A DNA stretch of 50,585 bases, from positions 1-50,585 of the forward strand of contig JAZUFE010000026.1 of the NCBI GenBank assembly GCA_045640525.1. The letters are read 5' to 3'. This DNA comes from JAILLW01 sp045640525. Lineage in GTDB: Bacteria; Bacillota; Clostridia; Lachnospirales; Lachnospiraceae. The notes beneath the pieces are model-generated. The model saw nothing but the letters and a program-made list of their open reading frames with translations. It searched no databases and was not told where the DNA came from. Made by a program: the position numbers and the translations under genes. Of this stretch, positions 23,909-33,047 are shown piece by piece; position 1 is the first letter of the stretch, and each line of letters starts with the position of its first letter.

Positions 23909-25900
23909 TTAGATATCCAAATTCTTAACAAATTTTGCGTTTTCTTCTATGAACTCACGACGTGGTTCAACTTTATCACCCATAAGTGTGGTAAATGTCA
24001 AATCAAGCTCTGATTCTGCTTCCTCATTCATTACTACACGAAGAAGGATTCTCTTTTCAGGATCCATGGTTGTCTCCCAAAGCTGCTCGGCATCCATTTC
24101 ACCCAAACCTTTATATCTTTGTATCTTATTATTCTGATCTCTGCCGACTTCTTTAAGGATATTGTCCAATTCCTCGTCGGAATATGCATACCAAACCTTT
24201 TTATTTTTCTCTAATTTGTACAAAGGCGGCTGAGCAAGATAAACGTGACCCTGCTTAATAAGCTCCGGCATAAATCTGTAGATGAATGTCAAAAGCAAAG
24301 TTGCGATGTGAGCACCGTCCACATCGGCATCGGTCATAAGAATAATTTTATGATATCTTAACTTTTCGATATCAAAATCATCATGAATACCTGTACCGAA
24401 AGCCGTTATCATGGCTTTAATTTCCGCATTGGCATAAATTTTATCCAGGCGGGCTTTTTCAACGTTCAAAATCTTACCACGAAGCGGAAGTATTGCCTGC
24501 GTCGCGCGTGAGCGCGCGGTTTTTGCAGAACCACCGGCCGAATCTCCCTCAACTATGTAAATTTCACAGTTTTTGGGATCTTTATCTGAACAATCGGCAA
24601 GTTTTCCGGGTAATGCCGCACCTTCAAGAGCAGTTTTTCTACGTGTCAAATCTCTTGCTTTTCTGGCTGCATCACGAGCACGTTGTGCAAGAATTGACTT
24701 CTCGCAAATACTTCTTGCTATCATTGGATTTTGTTCCAGGAAGTATGTAAGCTGTTCGGATACAATTCCGTCAACTGCAGCTCTTGCTTCGGAATTACCA
24801 AGCTTTTGTTTGGTCTGACCTTCGAACTGAGGATCTTCAATCTTAACCGAAACAATAGCTGTTAATCCTTCTCTTATATCTTCACCCGTTAAGTTAGGCT
24901 CACTATCCTTGAGCATCTTGGAATTTCGCGCATAATCATTAAAAGTCTTGGTAAGCGCATTTCTGAAACCTACAAGATGTGTACCGCCTTCGGGTGTGTT
25001 GATATTATTTACGAAACTGAATGTACTTTCATTGAAAGAATCATTATGCTGCATTGAAACTTCAACATAAACATTATTTTTCTTTCCTTCAAAGTACAAA
25101 ATATCCTCATATAACGGAGTCTTGGATTTATTCAAATATTTAACAAATTCCTTAATTCCGCCTTCATAATAGAATTCTCTTTCTTTAGGCTCCGGCATTT
25201 CTTCGGAAATTCTTTCATCACGAAGAACAATTTTAAGTCCCTTGGTAAGGAATGCCATTTCACGAAGTCTTTGCTTAAGAACATCAAATTCATAAACCGT
25301 AGTCTCTGTGAAAATTGTAGCATCCGGTTTAAATGTTACTTTGGTTCCTGTCTTTTCCTTTTCACATTCACCTATAACTTTAAGAGGATAGCATACATGT
25401 CCTCTTTCATATCTTTGTTTATATATTTTTCCGTTAGTGGATATTTCTACTTCCAACCAATCCGAAAGTGCATTAACTACAGACGCTCCTACACCGTGAA
25501 GTCCGCCGGATACTTTGTATCCTCCGCCTCCGAACTTACCGCCGGCATGAAGAACGGTAAATACAACTTCTACTGCAGGAAGTCCTGCTTTACGATTGAT
25601 ACCTACAGGAATTCCACGACCGTTATCAATAACCGTAATTGAATTGTCTTCGTTGATAGTTACATAAATCGTATCACAATATCCGGCTAAAGCTTCATCA
25701 ACCGAATTATCAACAATTTCATAAACAAGATGATGTAATCCCCTGCTGGCCGTAGTACCTATATACATACCCGGACGTTTACGTACTGCCTCAAGACCTT
25801 CCAAAATCTGAATTTGATCTGCGCCGTATTCATTTTCAACAGGAGAAATATCAAGAGTATCCTCTACTGTTTCTTCAATTACTTCATTCAATTCTGACAT
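23909..25900 (-). CDS. gyrB: DNA gyrase subunit B
   Basis: 663 residues. The GHKL ATPase domain shows YEIVDNSVDEAL and DNGRGIPVG. The TOPRIM domain shows IVEGDSAGGSA and DADVDGAHI. It ends in the typical FVKNLDI. The protein is slightly longer than the usual ~635-640 because of a 25-residue acidic N-terminal extension. Codons for the segment TARSRAT (about 24500-24519) use an unusual run of GCG/CGC/ACG in an AT-rich gene. It overlaps recF by 13 bases and precedes gyrA by 32 bases. Confidence 0.97.
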   Translation of the reverse strand: MSELNEVIEETVEDTLDISPVENEYGADQIQILEGLEAVRKRPGMYIGTTASRGLHHLVYEIVDNSVDEALAGYCDTIYVTINEDNSITVIDNGRGIPVGINRKAGLPAVEVVFTVLHAGGKFGGGGYKVSGGLHGVGASVVNALSDWLEVEISTNGKIYKQRYERGHVCYPLKVIGECEKEKTGTKVTFKPDATIFTETTVYEFDVLKQRLREMAFLTKGLKIVLRDERISEEMPEPKEREFYYEGGIKEFVKYLNKSKTPLYEDILYFEGKKNNVYVEVSMQHNDSFNESTFSFVNNINTPEGGTHLVGFRNALTKTFNDYARNSKMLKDSEPNLTGEDIREGLTAIVSVKIEDPQFEGQTKQKLGNSEARAAVDGIVSEQLTYFLEQNPMIARSICEKSILAQRARDAARKARDLTRRKTALEGAALPGKLADCSDKDPKNCEIYIVEGDSAGGSAKTARSRATQAILPLRGKILNVEKARLDKIYANAEIKAMITAFGTGIHDDFDIEKLRYHKIILMTDADVDGAHIATLLLTFIYRFMPELIKQGHVYLAQPPLYKLEKNKKVWYAYSDEELDNILKEVGRDQNNKIQRYKGLGEMDAEQLWETTMDPEKRILLRVVMNEEAESELDLTFTTLMGDKVEPRREFIEENAKFVKNLDI

Positions 25901-26973
25901 ATAATCTCTCCATTAAATACTTTAAACGATCTGTCTATTTTGAAATTATTATTTACGAAATCATCCAATCCCGTACAAGTAATAATTGTCTGTATATCAC
26001 CTATACAATCCAAAAGATAATTCTGTCTGTTGGAATCAAGTTCCGACAGAACATCATCAAGAAGTAAAATAGGTTTATCTTTGGTAATTTTTTTAACCAA
26101 TTCTATTTCAGACAGTTTCAATGACAAAGCAGCCGTCCTTTGTTGACCCTGAGATCCGAATTTTCTTATATCGATTCCGTTAACCAAAAATGAAAAATCA
26201 TCTCTGTGAGGTCCGACTGTCGTCATTTTGGCACTGATATCACGTTCCTGTGATTGACTCATTTTTGACGAATAATCTTCAATAGAAACATTAGGTTCAT
26301 ACTTTATTTCTATTTCTTCGCGTCCGCCTGATAATTTTGAGTGATATTCTTTGAGAATTTCACCTATCTGCTGTGCAAATGATTGTCTTCTTTCGATAAT
26401 CTTGCTTCCGAATGAAATAAGCTGCGAGTCCCAAATATTTAAAGTATCACGAAGATTGGGATTAAAATACATATCTTTTAATAACTTATTTCTTTGGTTA
26501 ATTATCTTATTGTAGTTAGTAAGATTATAAAGATAGAAATTGTCCAACTGACACAATTCCATATCTGCAAATCTTCTTCTTTCGCCGGGACCTTCTTTAA
26601 TGATGCTCAAATCCTCGGGAGAAAAAAATACTACATTAACAATTCCCAGTAAATCGGCAGCTTTTTTAATTTTGGTTCCGTCAATGGCTATTACTTTTGA
26701 TTTTGACGCACGAAGATGCATATCAATTTTGGTATCAATGTTTTCTTTTGATACAATTGATCTTACATGTGCTTCGTCTTTATTAAAATTAACTATTTCT
26801 CTGTCTTTACTGCCTTTATGTGACTTGGTTGTTGCGGATAAATATATTGCCTCAAGAATATTTGTTTTTCCTTGAGCATTATCACCGTACAAAATATTTG
26901 TACCTTCATCAAAAGATATGCTCAGCTCACCGTAATTTCTGTAATCTGTAAGCTCAAGTTCCTTAATTACCAT
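25888..26973 (-). CDS. recF: DNA replication and repair protein RecF
   Basis: 361 residues. Walker A is GDNAQGKTN near residue 31; Walker B and D-loop are ILLLDDVLSELD; SQGQQRTAALSLKLSE is the ABC-type signature. RecF binds single-strand gaps and helps RecO/RecR load RecA. It overlaps rlbA by 11 bases and gyrB by 13, the tight spacing typical of this ancestral operon. Confidence 0.96.
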   Translation of the reverse strand: MVIKELELTDYRNYGELSISFDEGTNILYGDNAQGKTNILEAIYLSATTKSHKGSKDREIVNFNKDEAHVRSIVSKENIDTKIDMHLRASKSKVIAIDGTKIKKAADLLGIVNVVFFSPEDLSIIKEGPGERRRFADMELCQLDNFYLYNLTNYNKIINQRNKLLKDMYFNPNLRDTLNIWDSQLISFGSKIIERRQSFAQQIGEILKEYHSKLSGGREEIEIKYEPNVSIEDYSSKMSQSQERDISAKMTTVGPHRDDFSFLVNGIDIRKFGSQGQQRTAALSLKLSEIELVKKITKDKPILLLDDVLSELDSNRQNYLLDCIGDIQTIITCTGLDDFVNNNFKIDRSFKVFNGEIICQN

Positions 26974-27178
26974 TTGTCACCTTAACTTTAACATTGTTAA
27001 ATTCAAAAACGTCACCATTATAAAGTTTCTTACCTCTTTGTGTATCAACTTTATCATTAACTTTAACTTGCCCGTCCTGAACAACTATTTTGGCCATGAC
27101 GCCCGAATCTACCAAACCTGCAAGTTTCAAAGCCTGTCCAAGTTTAATAAAATCGTCTTTTATTGTAATAGTCTGCAT
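26963..27178 (-). CDS. rlbA: S4-domain protein RlbA/YaaA-like
   Basis: 71 residues, a single S4 RNA-binding domain (IKLGQALKLAGLVDSGVMAK ... GQVKVNDKVDTQRGKKL). It lies between dnaN and recF as in Bacillus yaaA, recently named rlbA. The family is thought to act in ribosome assembly; the exact role is not shown by the sequence. It overlaps recF by 11 bases. Confidence 0.9.
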   Translation of the reverse strand: MQTITIKDDFIKLGQALKLAGLVDSGVMAKIVVQDGQVKVNDKVDTQRGKKLYNGDVFEFNNVKVKVTNGN

Positions 27179-27187
27179 ATCTTTATC

Positions 27188-28297
27188 CTATGATACCGTT
27201 GTGAAGTTAACAGGAAGAACCATATAAATATAGCTCTCTTCCGAATTCTTAATGAAACAAGGTGCTTTCGGATTAACAAGATAAATTGCAATTTCTTCAT
27301 CATCAATGGCACGAAGTGCATCCATAAAGAATTTTGGATTAAATCCTATAAGTAAATCTTTACCCTGCTTTGATATTACTATCTCTTCATTCATACTTCC
27401 GACAGTAGAATTAATCTTTAATTCCATAACTTCGTTCTGGATATTCAAAATTATAGGTTTTTTGTCACCTTCTTTAACCAAAAGCAAAGCTCTGTCTATT
27501 GAATCGTAAAGATCTTTTTTATTAATTGTCATTTTGGTTTCATAATCCGATGAAATCATCTGATCGATAGGGAAGTATTCACCTTCAATCAATCTTGAAA
27601 CAACAATTGTACTGTCAAATTCAAAAATTATATGTTTGCCTGTAAAGAATATACTTACATCTTTATCAGCATCTCCGGGTAAAATCTTACTTATTTCACT
27701 AAGTGTCTTACCGGGAACAATAACTTTCTTGTTTGAGTATGTATTTTTGAGATTAATTTTTCTGATTGAAATTCTGTGACCGTCAAGAGAAGCAACTCTT
27801 AATGTATCCTGAGTAACTTCGAATAACTCACCGGTCATCATCTTATTATTATCATTATCCGCAATTGAAAATATAGTTTGTCTTATTACTTCCTTAAGTG
27901 TGTATTGTGAAATCAAAATAGAATCCAATCTTTCAACTTTTGGAAGATATGTAAATTCATCAGCAGGTTTGCCTATAATCGTAAAGTTTGCCTTTTCACA
28001 TTTAATATATGTTTTTAAAGAAGAATCACATTCGATTAAAACATCTGAATCAGGTAACTTTCTAACAATTTCGGAAAGAATTTTGGCATCAAGTGCAATT
28101 TTTCCTTTATCTTCTATTATTCCTTTAATTGTTGTTTCGATACCAAGTTCCGTATCATTTGCAACAAGCTTAATATCATTACCTGAAGCATCAATTAATA
28201 TACATTCAAGAATTGACATTGTAGTTTTGTTAGGAACTGCTTTTGATACGATATTAACACCGTTAACCAAATCTGATTTTTTACAAACTAACTTCAT
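27188..28297 (-). CDS. dnaN: DNA polymerase III beta sliding clamp
   Basis: 369 residues with three clamp domains of similar length, starting MKLVCKKSDLVNGVNIVSKA and ending in YMVLPVNFTTVS. The C-terminal end with the MVLPV hydrophobic pocket strand is the usual clamp end. The ATG at 28297 is chosen over a longer ORF because AAAGGAA precedes it. A DnaA box (28298-28306) abuts the start codon. It forms the ring that tethers DNA polymerase. Confidence 0.97.
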   Translation of the reverse strand: MKLVCKKSDLVNGVNIVSKAVPNKTTMSILECILIDASGNDIKLVANDTELGIETTIKGIIEDKGKIALDAKILSEIVRKLPDSDVLIECDSSLKTYIKCEKANFTIIGKPADEFTYLPKVERLDSILISQYTLKEVIRQTIFSIADNDNNKMMTGELFEVTQDTLRVASLDGHRISIRKINLKNTYSNKKVIVPGKTLSEISKILPGDADKDVSIFFTGKHIIFEFDSTIVVSRLIEGEYFPIDQMISSDYETKMTINKKDLYDSIDRALLLVKEGDKKPIILNIQNEVMELKINSTVGSMNEEIVISKQGKDLLIGFNPKFFMDALRAIDDEEIAIYLVNPKAPCFIKNSEESYIYMVLPVNFTTVS

Positions 28298-28470
28298 TGT
28301 GGATAATTTCCTTTCATAAAATAAGGTTATTTTTGTAAGAAGGTTATTCGCAAAAAACAAATAAATAATAAATATTTTAGTATTAATATTAGTAGTAAAT
28401 GTTTATTTGTGGATAACCACTACATTATAGCATTTTATTACAAAAAATTAAATGATAACCCTGTGCATAA
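28298..28470. other. Upstream DnaA-box cluster of oriC (dnaA-dnaN intergenic)
   Basis: Minus-strand DnaA boxes TTATCCACA occur at 28298-28306 and 28408-28416, and TTATGCACA (fits TTATNCACA) at 28462-28470. The surrounding 205 bases are very AT-rich. Together with the cluster beyond dnaA this gives a two-part origin around dnaA, as in Bacillus. Confidence 0.75.
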
Positions 28471-28502
28471 TATATATTGAGTATGTGTTTAAAGTGGATA
28501 TA

Positions 28503-29867
28503 TTAAGGTACAATTTTTTTCTTTATTGTTTCAATTTTGTTTGCAAGAGATTTATCCACTTTGATATCCTCTGATATTTTCTTAATTCCGTGCATAACTG
28601 TTGTATGATCTTTTTTCTTTAACGACTTGGCTATATCCTGTAATGATTCCTGAGTGAGTTCTTTGCAAAGATACATACATATCTGTCTTGGAAGAACAAG
28701 ATCGTTGGTTCGTCTTTTTGATGTAATATCATCGGAAGAAATACCGAAATGTTCCGCAACGGTACATATAATGTTTTCGGGTGTTACTTCTTTAACACGA
28801 TTTGGATTTACTATGTCTTTTAATGCTTCTTCAATAATATTCATTGAAATATCTACTTTGTGAAGTCTTGAAAAAGCGACAAGTTTATTATATGCACCTT
28901 CAAGTTCTCTGATGTTTGAAGTAATATTCTCTGCTATATATTCAAATACTTCATCATCTATTTCTTTTCCGTAGTTTTCCGCATTTTTCTTAAGAATTGC
29001 CATTCTTGTTTCATAATCCGGAGCTTGAATATCTGCTATTAATCCCCATTCAAATCTTGTTCTGAATCTTTCTTCAAGAGTTTCCATTTCTTTTGGAGGT
29101 TTATCTGAAGAAATAATAATCTGCTTTCCGGTAGAATGAAGCTCGTTAAACGTATTAAAGAATTCCTGCTGAGTTGCATCTTTTCCTATTATATATTGTA
29201 TGTCGTCTACCAAAAGAACATCTACTGAACTGTATTTGTCTCTGATTTCAGACATTTTTGAAGCACTTCCGGATCTTATTGCATTAACAATTTCATTTGT
29301 GTAGTTCTGAGAAGTAACATACAAAATCTTCATATTTGGATTATGATCCAATATGAAATGTCCTATAGAATGCATTAAATGTGTTTTTCCAAGTCCGGAT
29401 CCTCCGTACAAATATAAAGGATTGTATGCAATTCCCGGTGATTCTGCTACTGCCAGAGCAGCCGAATGTGCAAATTTATTGTTATTACCTACAACAAAAG
29501 TATCAAATCTGTATTTTGAATTAAGATTGGCATTTTCGTAATTGATGTTATAAACAGTGTTATTTGTAACAGATTCATTCTTTTCGGTATCTTTTTCCAA
29601 AACAAAATTAACATTAACATCATGATTAATCATTTCTGAAATCATAACCTTAAAATAAATACCGTATTTGTTTGATATATAATTTGAAGCTTGTGATTGA
29701 TCGGAAAGAATCATAATTGAAACGGTATCATCTTTAAAATCATAAAATTTTAAAGGATTAATCCATGTATTATATGAAATATCTGAAATTTCATATTCTT
29801 CCTGCATGTTTGATTTAATCAGGTTCCAGTTATTTTCTATGTATTCTTTATAATTTTTATCAGACAT
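28503..29867 (-). CDS. dnaA: Chromosomal replication initiator DnaA
   Basis: 454 residues. Domain I is at the N-terminus (~1-90), a short linker follows, then the AAA+ domain with Walker A GGSGLGKTH (155-163) and Walker B LLVDDIQ. The C-terminal box-binding helix-turn-helix contains LPRQICMYLCKELTQ and DHTTVMHG. It binds the boxes on both sides of its own gene and melts the origin. Unlike B. subtilis, rpmH and the yidC genes start from their own promoter on the other side of the origin. Confidence 0.98.
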   Translation of the reverse strand: MSDKNYKEYIENNWNLIKSNMQEEYEISDISYNTWINPLKFYDFKDDTVSIMILSDQSQASNYISNKYGIYFKVMISEMINHDVNVNFVLEKDTEKNESVTNNTVYNINYENANLNSKYRFDTFVVGNNNKFAHSAALAVAESPGIAYNPLYLYGGSGLGKTHLMHSIGHFILDHNPNMKILYVTSQNYTNEIVNAIRSGSASKMSEIRDKYSSVDVLLVDDIQYIIGKDATQQEFFNTFNELHSTGKQIIISSDKPPKEMETLEERFRTRFEWGLIADIQAPDYETRMAILKKNAENYGKEIDDEVFEYIAENITSNIRELEGAYNKLVAFSRLHKVDISMNIIEEALKDIVNPNRVKEVTPENIICTVAEHFGISSDDITSKRRTNDLVLPRQICMYLCKELTQESLQDIAKSLKKKDHTTVMHGIKKISEDIKVDKSLANKIETIKKKIVP

Positions 29868-30068
29868 ATAGACGACCCTTCCATGAAAAATTTCAATGTC
29901 TATCTTAATATAAATTATTTCAAATTACAAACTATGGAAACCTTTAAATGCCCAATAAATAAAGGCATTCAGAGTTAACATAAATTTTTTTCATAACTAA
30001 GTTTACGTGGAAAATGTGGTTAATTGAATTCACATCAAAACGTTAACATTATAGCATACTATTTGCTA

Positions 30069-30235
30069 TTATACACACTTATCCACATAATTATCCACAT
30101 TATGTGGATTAATTTATGTAAATTATTGTGGATAGAGGCTATTACAATATTTTGTGTATGTATACTTATTTTTTTACTATATCTTGATTTGAAAAAAATA
30201 TTGAATTTTAAAGGGTTTTTAGACTTTTTTTAACT
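30069..30235. other. oriC: DnaA-box cluster and AT-rich unwinding region
   Basis: 29868-30303 holds no gene. TTATACACA (30069-30077), TTATCCACA (30079-30087), TTATCCACA (30091-30099), and reversed boxes TGTGGATTA (30103-30111) and TGTGGATAG (30127-30135) lie within 67 bases. From 30136 to 30234 the sequence is almost wholly A/T, with T- and A-tracts, the likely duplex-unwinding element. Genes diverge from this point, so replication starts here. Confidence 0.9.
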
Positions 30236-30264
30236 TGACACTTTTGTATTCTTTAAATTATAAT
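30235..30264 (+). promoter_or_regulatory. Strong promoter of the rpmH operon
   Basis: A consensus -35 TTGACA (30235-30240) is 18 bases from a consensus -10 TATAAT (30259-30264). Transcription would begin about 30 bases before the rpmH ATG. GGAGGTG (30290-30296) is its ribosome site. Confidence 0.85.
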
Positions 30265-30303
30265 CGATATGTTATTTTCCTAAGATAAAGGAGGTGTTCC
30301 GGT

Positions 30304-30438
30304 ATGAAAATGACATTTCAGCCTAAGAAAAGACAAAGATCTAAGGTTCATGGATTCAGAGCTAGAATGAGTACTCCCGGTGGACGTAAGGTTTTAGCTG
30401 CAAGACGTGCTAAGGGAAGAAAAGTATTGTCAGCTTAG
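30304..30438 (+). CDS. rpmH: 50S ribosomal protein L34
   Basis: 44 residues: MKMTFQPKKRQRSKVHGF, RARMSTPGGRKVLAARR, then AKGRKVLSA, the complete L34 sequence, very basic. GGAGGTG lies 7 bases before the ATG and a consensus promoter precedes it. The G of its TAG stop is the first base of the terminator stem that follows. Confidence 0.97.
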   Translation: MKMTFQPKKRQRSKVHGFRARMSTPGGRKVLAARRAKGRKVLSA

Positions 30439-30461
30439 GCCACTGTATAGTGGCCTTTTTT
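30438..30461 (+). terminator. Terminator/attenuator between rpmH and rnpA
   Basis: GGCCACT (30438-30444), loop GTAT, AGTGGCC (30449-30455) and six Ts (30456-30461) make a textbook intrinsic terminator. rnpA begins 10 bases later, so its expression must come by read-through. This sets much higher L34 than RNase P protein output. Confidence 0.85.
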
Positions 30462-30471
30462 GCGCACACAA

Positions 30472-30810
30472 ATGAAGTTTACCAAAAGATTACAAGATTC
30501 AATTCAATTTTCTGCTGTTTATAAGAATGGCAAATTCAAAGCCAACAAGTATTTAGTAATGTATATTCTGGAAAATAACACTTCTTATAACAGATTGGGA
30601 ATAAGTGTCTCAAAGAAAGTTGGAAATAGTGTAGTCCGTCATAGAGTAAAAAGATTAATAAAAGAAAGTTATCGATTACAGGAAAATATGTTTAATAGTG
30701 GTTTAGACATTGTAATCGTTGCCCGAGGCAGTGCCTCCTCTGTTTCTTATAAAGAAATAGACAGTGCATTATCACATTTATCTTCGCTTCACAAAATATT
30801 GATGAAGTAA
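30472..30810 (+). CDS. rnpA: Ribonuclease P protein component
   Basis: 112 residues. The conserved RNA-binding helix is NSVVRHRVKRLIKESYRL, with RHR for the usual RNR, and GISVSKKVG precedes it. It binds RNase P RNA to mature tRNA 5' ends. The ATG at 30472 is only 10 bases after a terminator U-tract and has no Shine-Dalgarno site; an in-frame TTG at 30460 lies inside the U-tract and is less likely. Translation is probably weak, fitting the low need for this protein. Confidence 0.95.
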   Translation: MKFTKRLQDSIQFSAVYKNGKFKANKYLVMYILENNTSYNRLGISVSKKVGNSVVRHRVKRLIKESYRLQENMFNSGLDIVIVARGSASSVSYKEIDSALSHLSSLHKILMK

Positions 30811-30824
30811 TTCGTTAATCATCT

Positions 30825-31034
30825 ATGAAAAAATTGTTTATATTTTTAATAAAGTTATACAAGAAATACTTATCTCCTTTAAAGCGTACCAAGTGTCCGT
30901 ATATTCCGTCATGTTCGGATTACGGATTACAGGCTATTGAGAAATACGGCGCTATTAAAGGAGGTTTGTTGGCTTTATGGAGAATTTTAAGATGTAATCC
31001 GTTTTCAAAAGGCGGATATGATCCTGTGCCATAA
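30825..31034 (+). CDS. yidD: Membrane insertion efficiency factor YidD
   Basis: 69 residues with the family's CPYIPSCSDYGLQAIEKYG and LLALWRILRCNPFSKGGYDPVP. It aids YidC-dependent membrane protein insertion at the inner leaflet. It begins 14 bases after rnpA without a clear ribosome site, as often seen in this operon. Confidence 0.95.
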   Translation: MKKLFIFLIKLYKKYLSPLKRTKCPYIPSCSDYGLQAIEKYGAIKGGLLALWRILRCNPFSKGGYDPVP

Positions 31035-31073
31035 TTTCTTAATTCCTTTATTATGGAAAGGTTTAGGTTTTAA

Positions 31074-32411
31074 ATGAACGGTATTTTATTAACTCAATAT
31101 CAAGGTTCGATATTGGGACCGATTGCTAAGTACTTGCTCGGACCTATAATTAACGGAATTTTTAAAGTTCTTGATTTTATTTTTGGAAGTTTTGACAGTG
31201 GTTTGGTTGGTTTATCAATTATATTCTTTACCATTGTTGTATATTTACTTCTTACTCCTTTAACTATTAAGCAGCAAAAGTTCAGTAAATTGTCTGCTAA
31301 AATGAATCCTGAGATTCAGGCAATTCAGGCTAAGTATAAAGGTAAAAAAGATAATGATTCGATGATGGCCATGAATGCTGAAACCAAAGCAGTTTATGCC
31401 AAGTACGGTACATCTCCGTCAGGTTCTTGTGTTCAGCTTCTGATTCAAATGCCGATTTTGTTCGCATTGTACAGAGTAATATATTCTTTACCTGCTTATA
31501 TTCCTACATTGAAGGAAAAGTTCGAAGTAATTGCGAATCAGGTTATTTCAGGTAATTTGGTTGAAGAGTTGAAAGGATTAAGCACTTCAGCGCAATATGT
31601 TAAGAATTTCGACATTGAAGGAAATCAGGTTAATGCTGTTATCGATTGCCTGAACAGTATGAATATTGATACTTTGGCAGAATATGCCAAAGGTTCGCAG
31701 GATTGTCTTAATGCTGTAGATAAAATCAGAACATATAATGTTTTCCTTGGAATGAATTTAACAAATTCACCTTTGGATATGATTAAAGATGCTTGGACTA
31801 ATGCAGGCGGAATTAAGTGGGGACTTTTGATAGCCGCAATTATGGTACCTGTTTTGGCAGCTGCTACACAGTGGTTTAATACCAAGTTGATGCCTCAGCC
31901 CAATGCAAATAATTCCGGCAATCAGTCGGATACTGCAGCATCTATGCAGCAGTCAATGAGTGTAATGAATAAGATTATGCCTTTGATGAGTGCATTTTTC
32001 TGTTTAAGTTTTTCATCAGGTATTGGTGTTTACTGGATTGCCGGTGCCGTTGTAAGATCTGTTCAACAGGTTGTTATTAATAAGCATATTGATAAAATCG
32101 ATATTGAAGAACAGATTAAAATCAATCAGGAGAAGTACAAAAAGAAACTTGAAAAGAAGGGAATTGATCCTAATAAGGTAAACAGTTATGCCACAATGAG
32201 CACCAAGAATATCGGCAATAACTCAACACAAAGAAGATCAATGGCAGATAAAGCTTCTTTAAATAATCAAGTTTCAAAGAAAGATAAAGACGTTGCTATG
32301 AAGGAAGCTACGGAATATTACAACAACAATAATAAACAGTATGCTCCCGGAAGTTTGGCTGCCAAAGCAAATATGGTAAGTCAGTATAATAATCGTAATG
32401 AGAATAAATAG
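31074..32411 (+). CDS. yidC: Membrane protein insertase YidC (SpoIIIJ/OxaI-type)
   Basis: 445 residues. Five membrane segments fit the OxaI core: one near residues 35-60, then a cytoplasmic hairpin with GTSPSGSCVQLLIQMPILFA, and later segments around residues 240-260 and 295-340 (LSFSSGIGVYWIAGAV). The insert at ~140-220 is longer than in B. subtilis, and the C-terminus is a long, charged, Asn-rich tail. AAAGG is the ribosome site. It inserts membrane proteins with YidD and the Sec translocon. Confidence 0.93.
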   Translation: MNGILLTQYQGSILGPIAKYLLGPIINGIFKVLDFIFGSFDSGLVGLSIIFFTIVVYLLLTPLTIKQQKFSKLSAKMNPEIQAIQAKYKGKKDNDSMMAMNAETKAVYAKYGTSPSGSCVQLLIQMPILFALYRVIYSLPAYIPTLKEKFEVIANQVISGNLVEELKGLSTSAQYVKNFDIEGNQVNAVIDCLNSMNIDTLAEYAKGSQDCLNAVDKIRTYNVFLGMNLTNSPLDMIKDAWTNAGGIKWGLLIAAIMVPVLAAATQWFNTKLMPQPNANNSGNQSDTAASMQQSMSVMNKIMPLMSAFFCLSFSSGIGVYWIAGAVVRSVQQVVINKHIDKIDIEEQIKINQEKYKKKLEKKGIDPNKVNSYATMSTKNIGNNSTQRRSMADKASLNNQVSKKDKDVAMKEATEYYNNNNKQYAPGSLAAKANMVSQYNNRNENK

Positions 32412-32422
32412 GGGGAATTACC

Positions 32423-33046
32423 ATGGAATATATGGAGTTTTCTGCTAAAACAGTAGATGATGCTATTGTTGATGCATGTGCTAAATTGGTTATTACAAGA
32501 GATAAATTGGAATATGAAGTAATTGAAGAAGGTGCTTCCGGATTTTTGGGATTAGGTTCAAAGCCTGCCGTGATTAAAGCAAGAGCCAAATCAAATATTG
32601 ATGATGTTGCCAAAGATTTTTTGAAAGATGTTTTCGCAGCTATGGATATGGCTGTTGTTGTTGATGTCAAATATGATGAATTTGATAAAACAATGAACAT
32701 TGATTTGTCAGGCGATGATATGGGTATCCTTATCGGAAAGAGAGGACAAACTCTTGATTCGTTACAGTATCTTGCAAATCTTGTTGTAAACAAGAATACT
32801 GAAGAAAAGATTCATGTTAAGGTAGATACGGAAGATTACAGACGTCGTCGTCGTCAGACACTTGAAAATCTGGCTAAGAACATGGCATCAAAGGTTAAGA
32901 GAGGACGTCGTTCCGTTACTTTGGAGCCTATGAATCCTTATGAAAGAAGAATTATTCATTCGGCATTACAGAATGATAAGTTTGTTACAACTCATTCGGA
33001 AGGTGAAGAACCGTTTAGAAAGGTAGTAATTACCTTAAAGAAATAA
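32423..33046 (+). CDS. jag: RNA-binding protein Jag/KhpB
   Basis: 207 residues with Jag-N (MEFSAKTVDDAIVDACAKL ... GASGFLGLGSKPA), a type II KH domain with GILIGKRGQTLDSLQYL (the GXXG loop is GKRG), and an R3H domain (NPYERRIIHSAL). GGGGGAATT lies before the ATG. It binds RNA with KhpA in related bacteria and influences cell division and envelope genes. It follows yidC as is usual. Confidence 0.94.
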   Translation: MEYMEFSAKTVDDAIVDACAKLVITRDKLEYEVIEEGASGFLGLGSKPAVIKARAKSNIDDVAKDFLKDVFAAMDMAVVVDVKYDEFDKTMNIDLSGDDMGILIGKRGQTLDSLQYLANLVVNKNTEEKIHVKVDTEDYRRRRRQTLENLAKNMASKVKRGRRSVTLEPMNPYERRIIHSALQNDKFVTTHSEGEEPFRKVVITLKK

Positions 33047-33047
33047 T

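Noticed and set aside
30024..30233. A 69-residue ORF in the origin region
   Set aside because: It is read through DnaA boxes and the AT-rich unwinding region, has no ribosome site, and lies in expected non-coding oriC.
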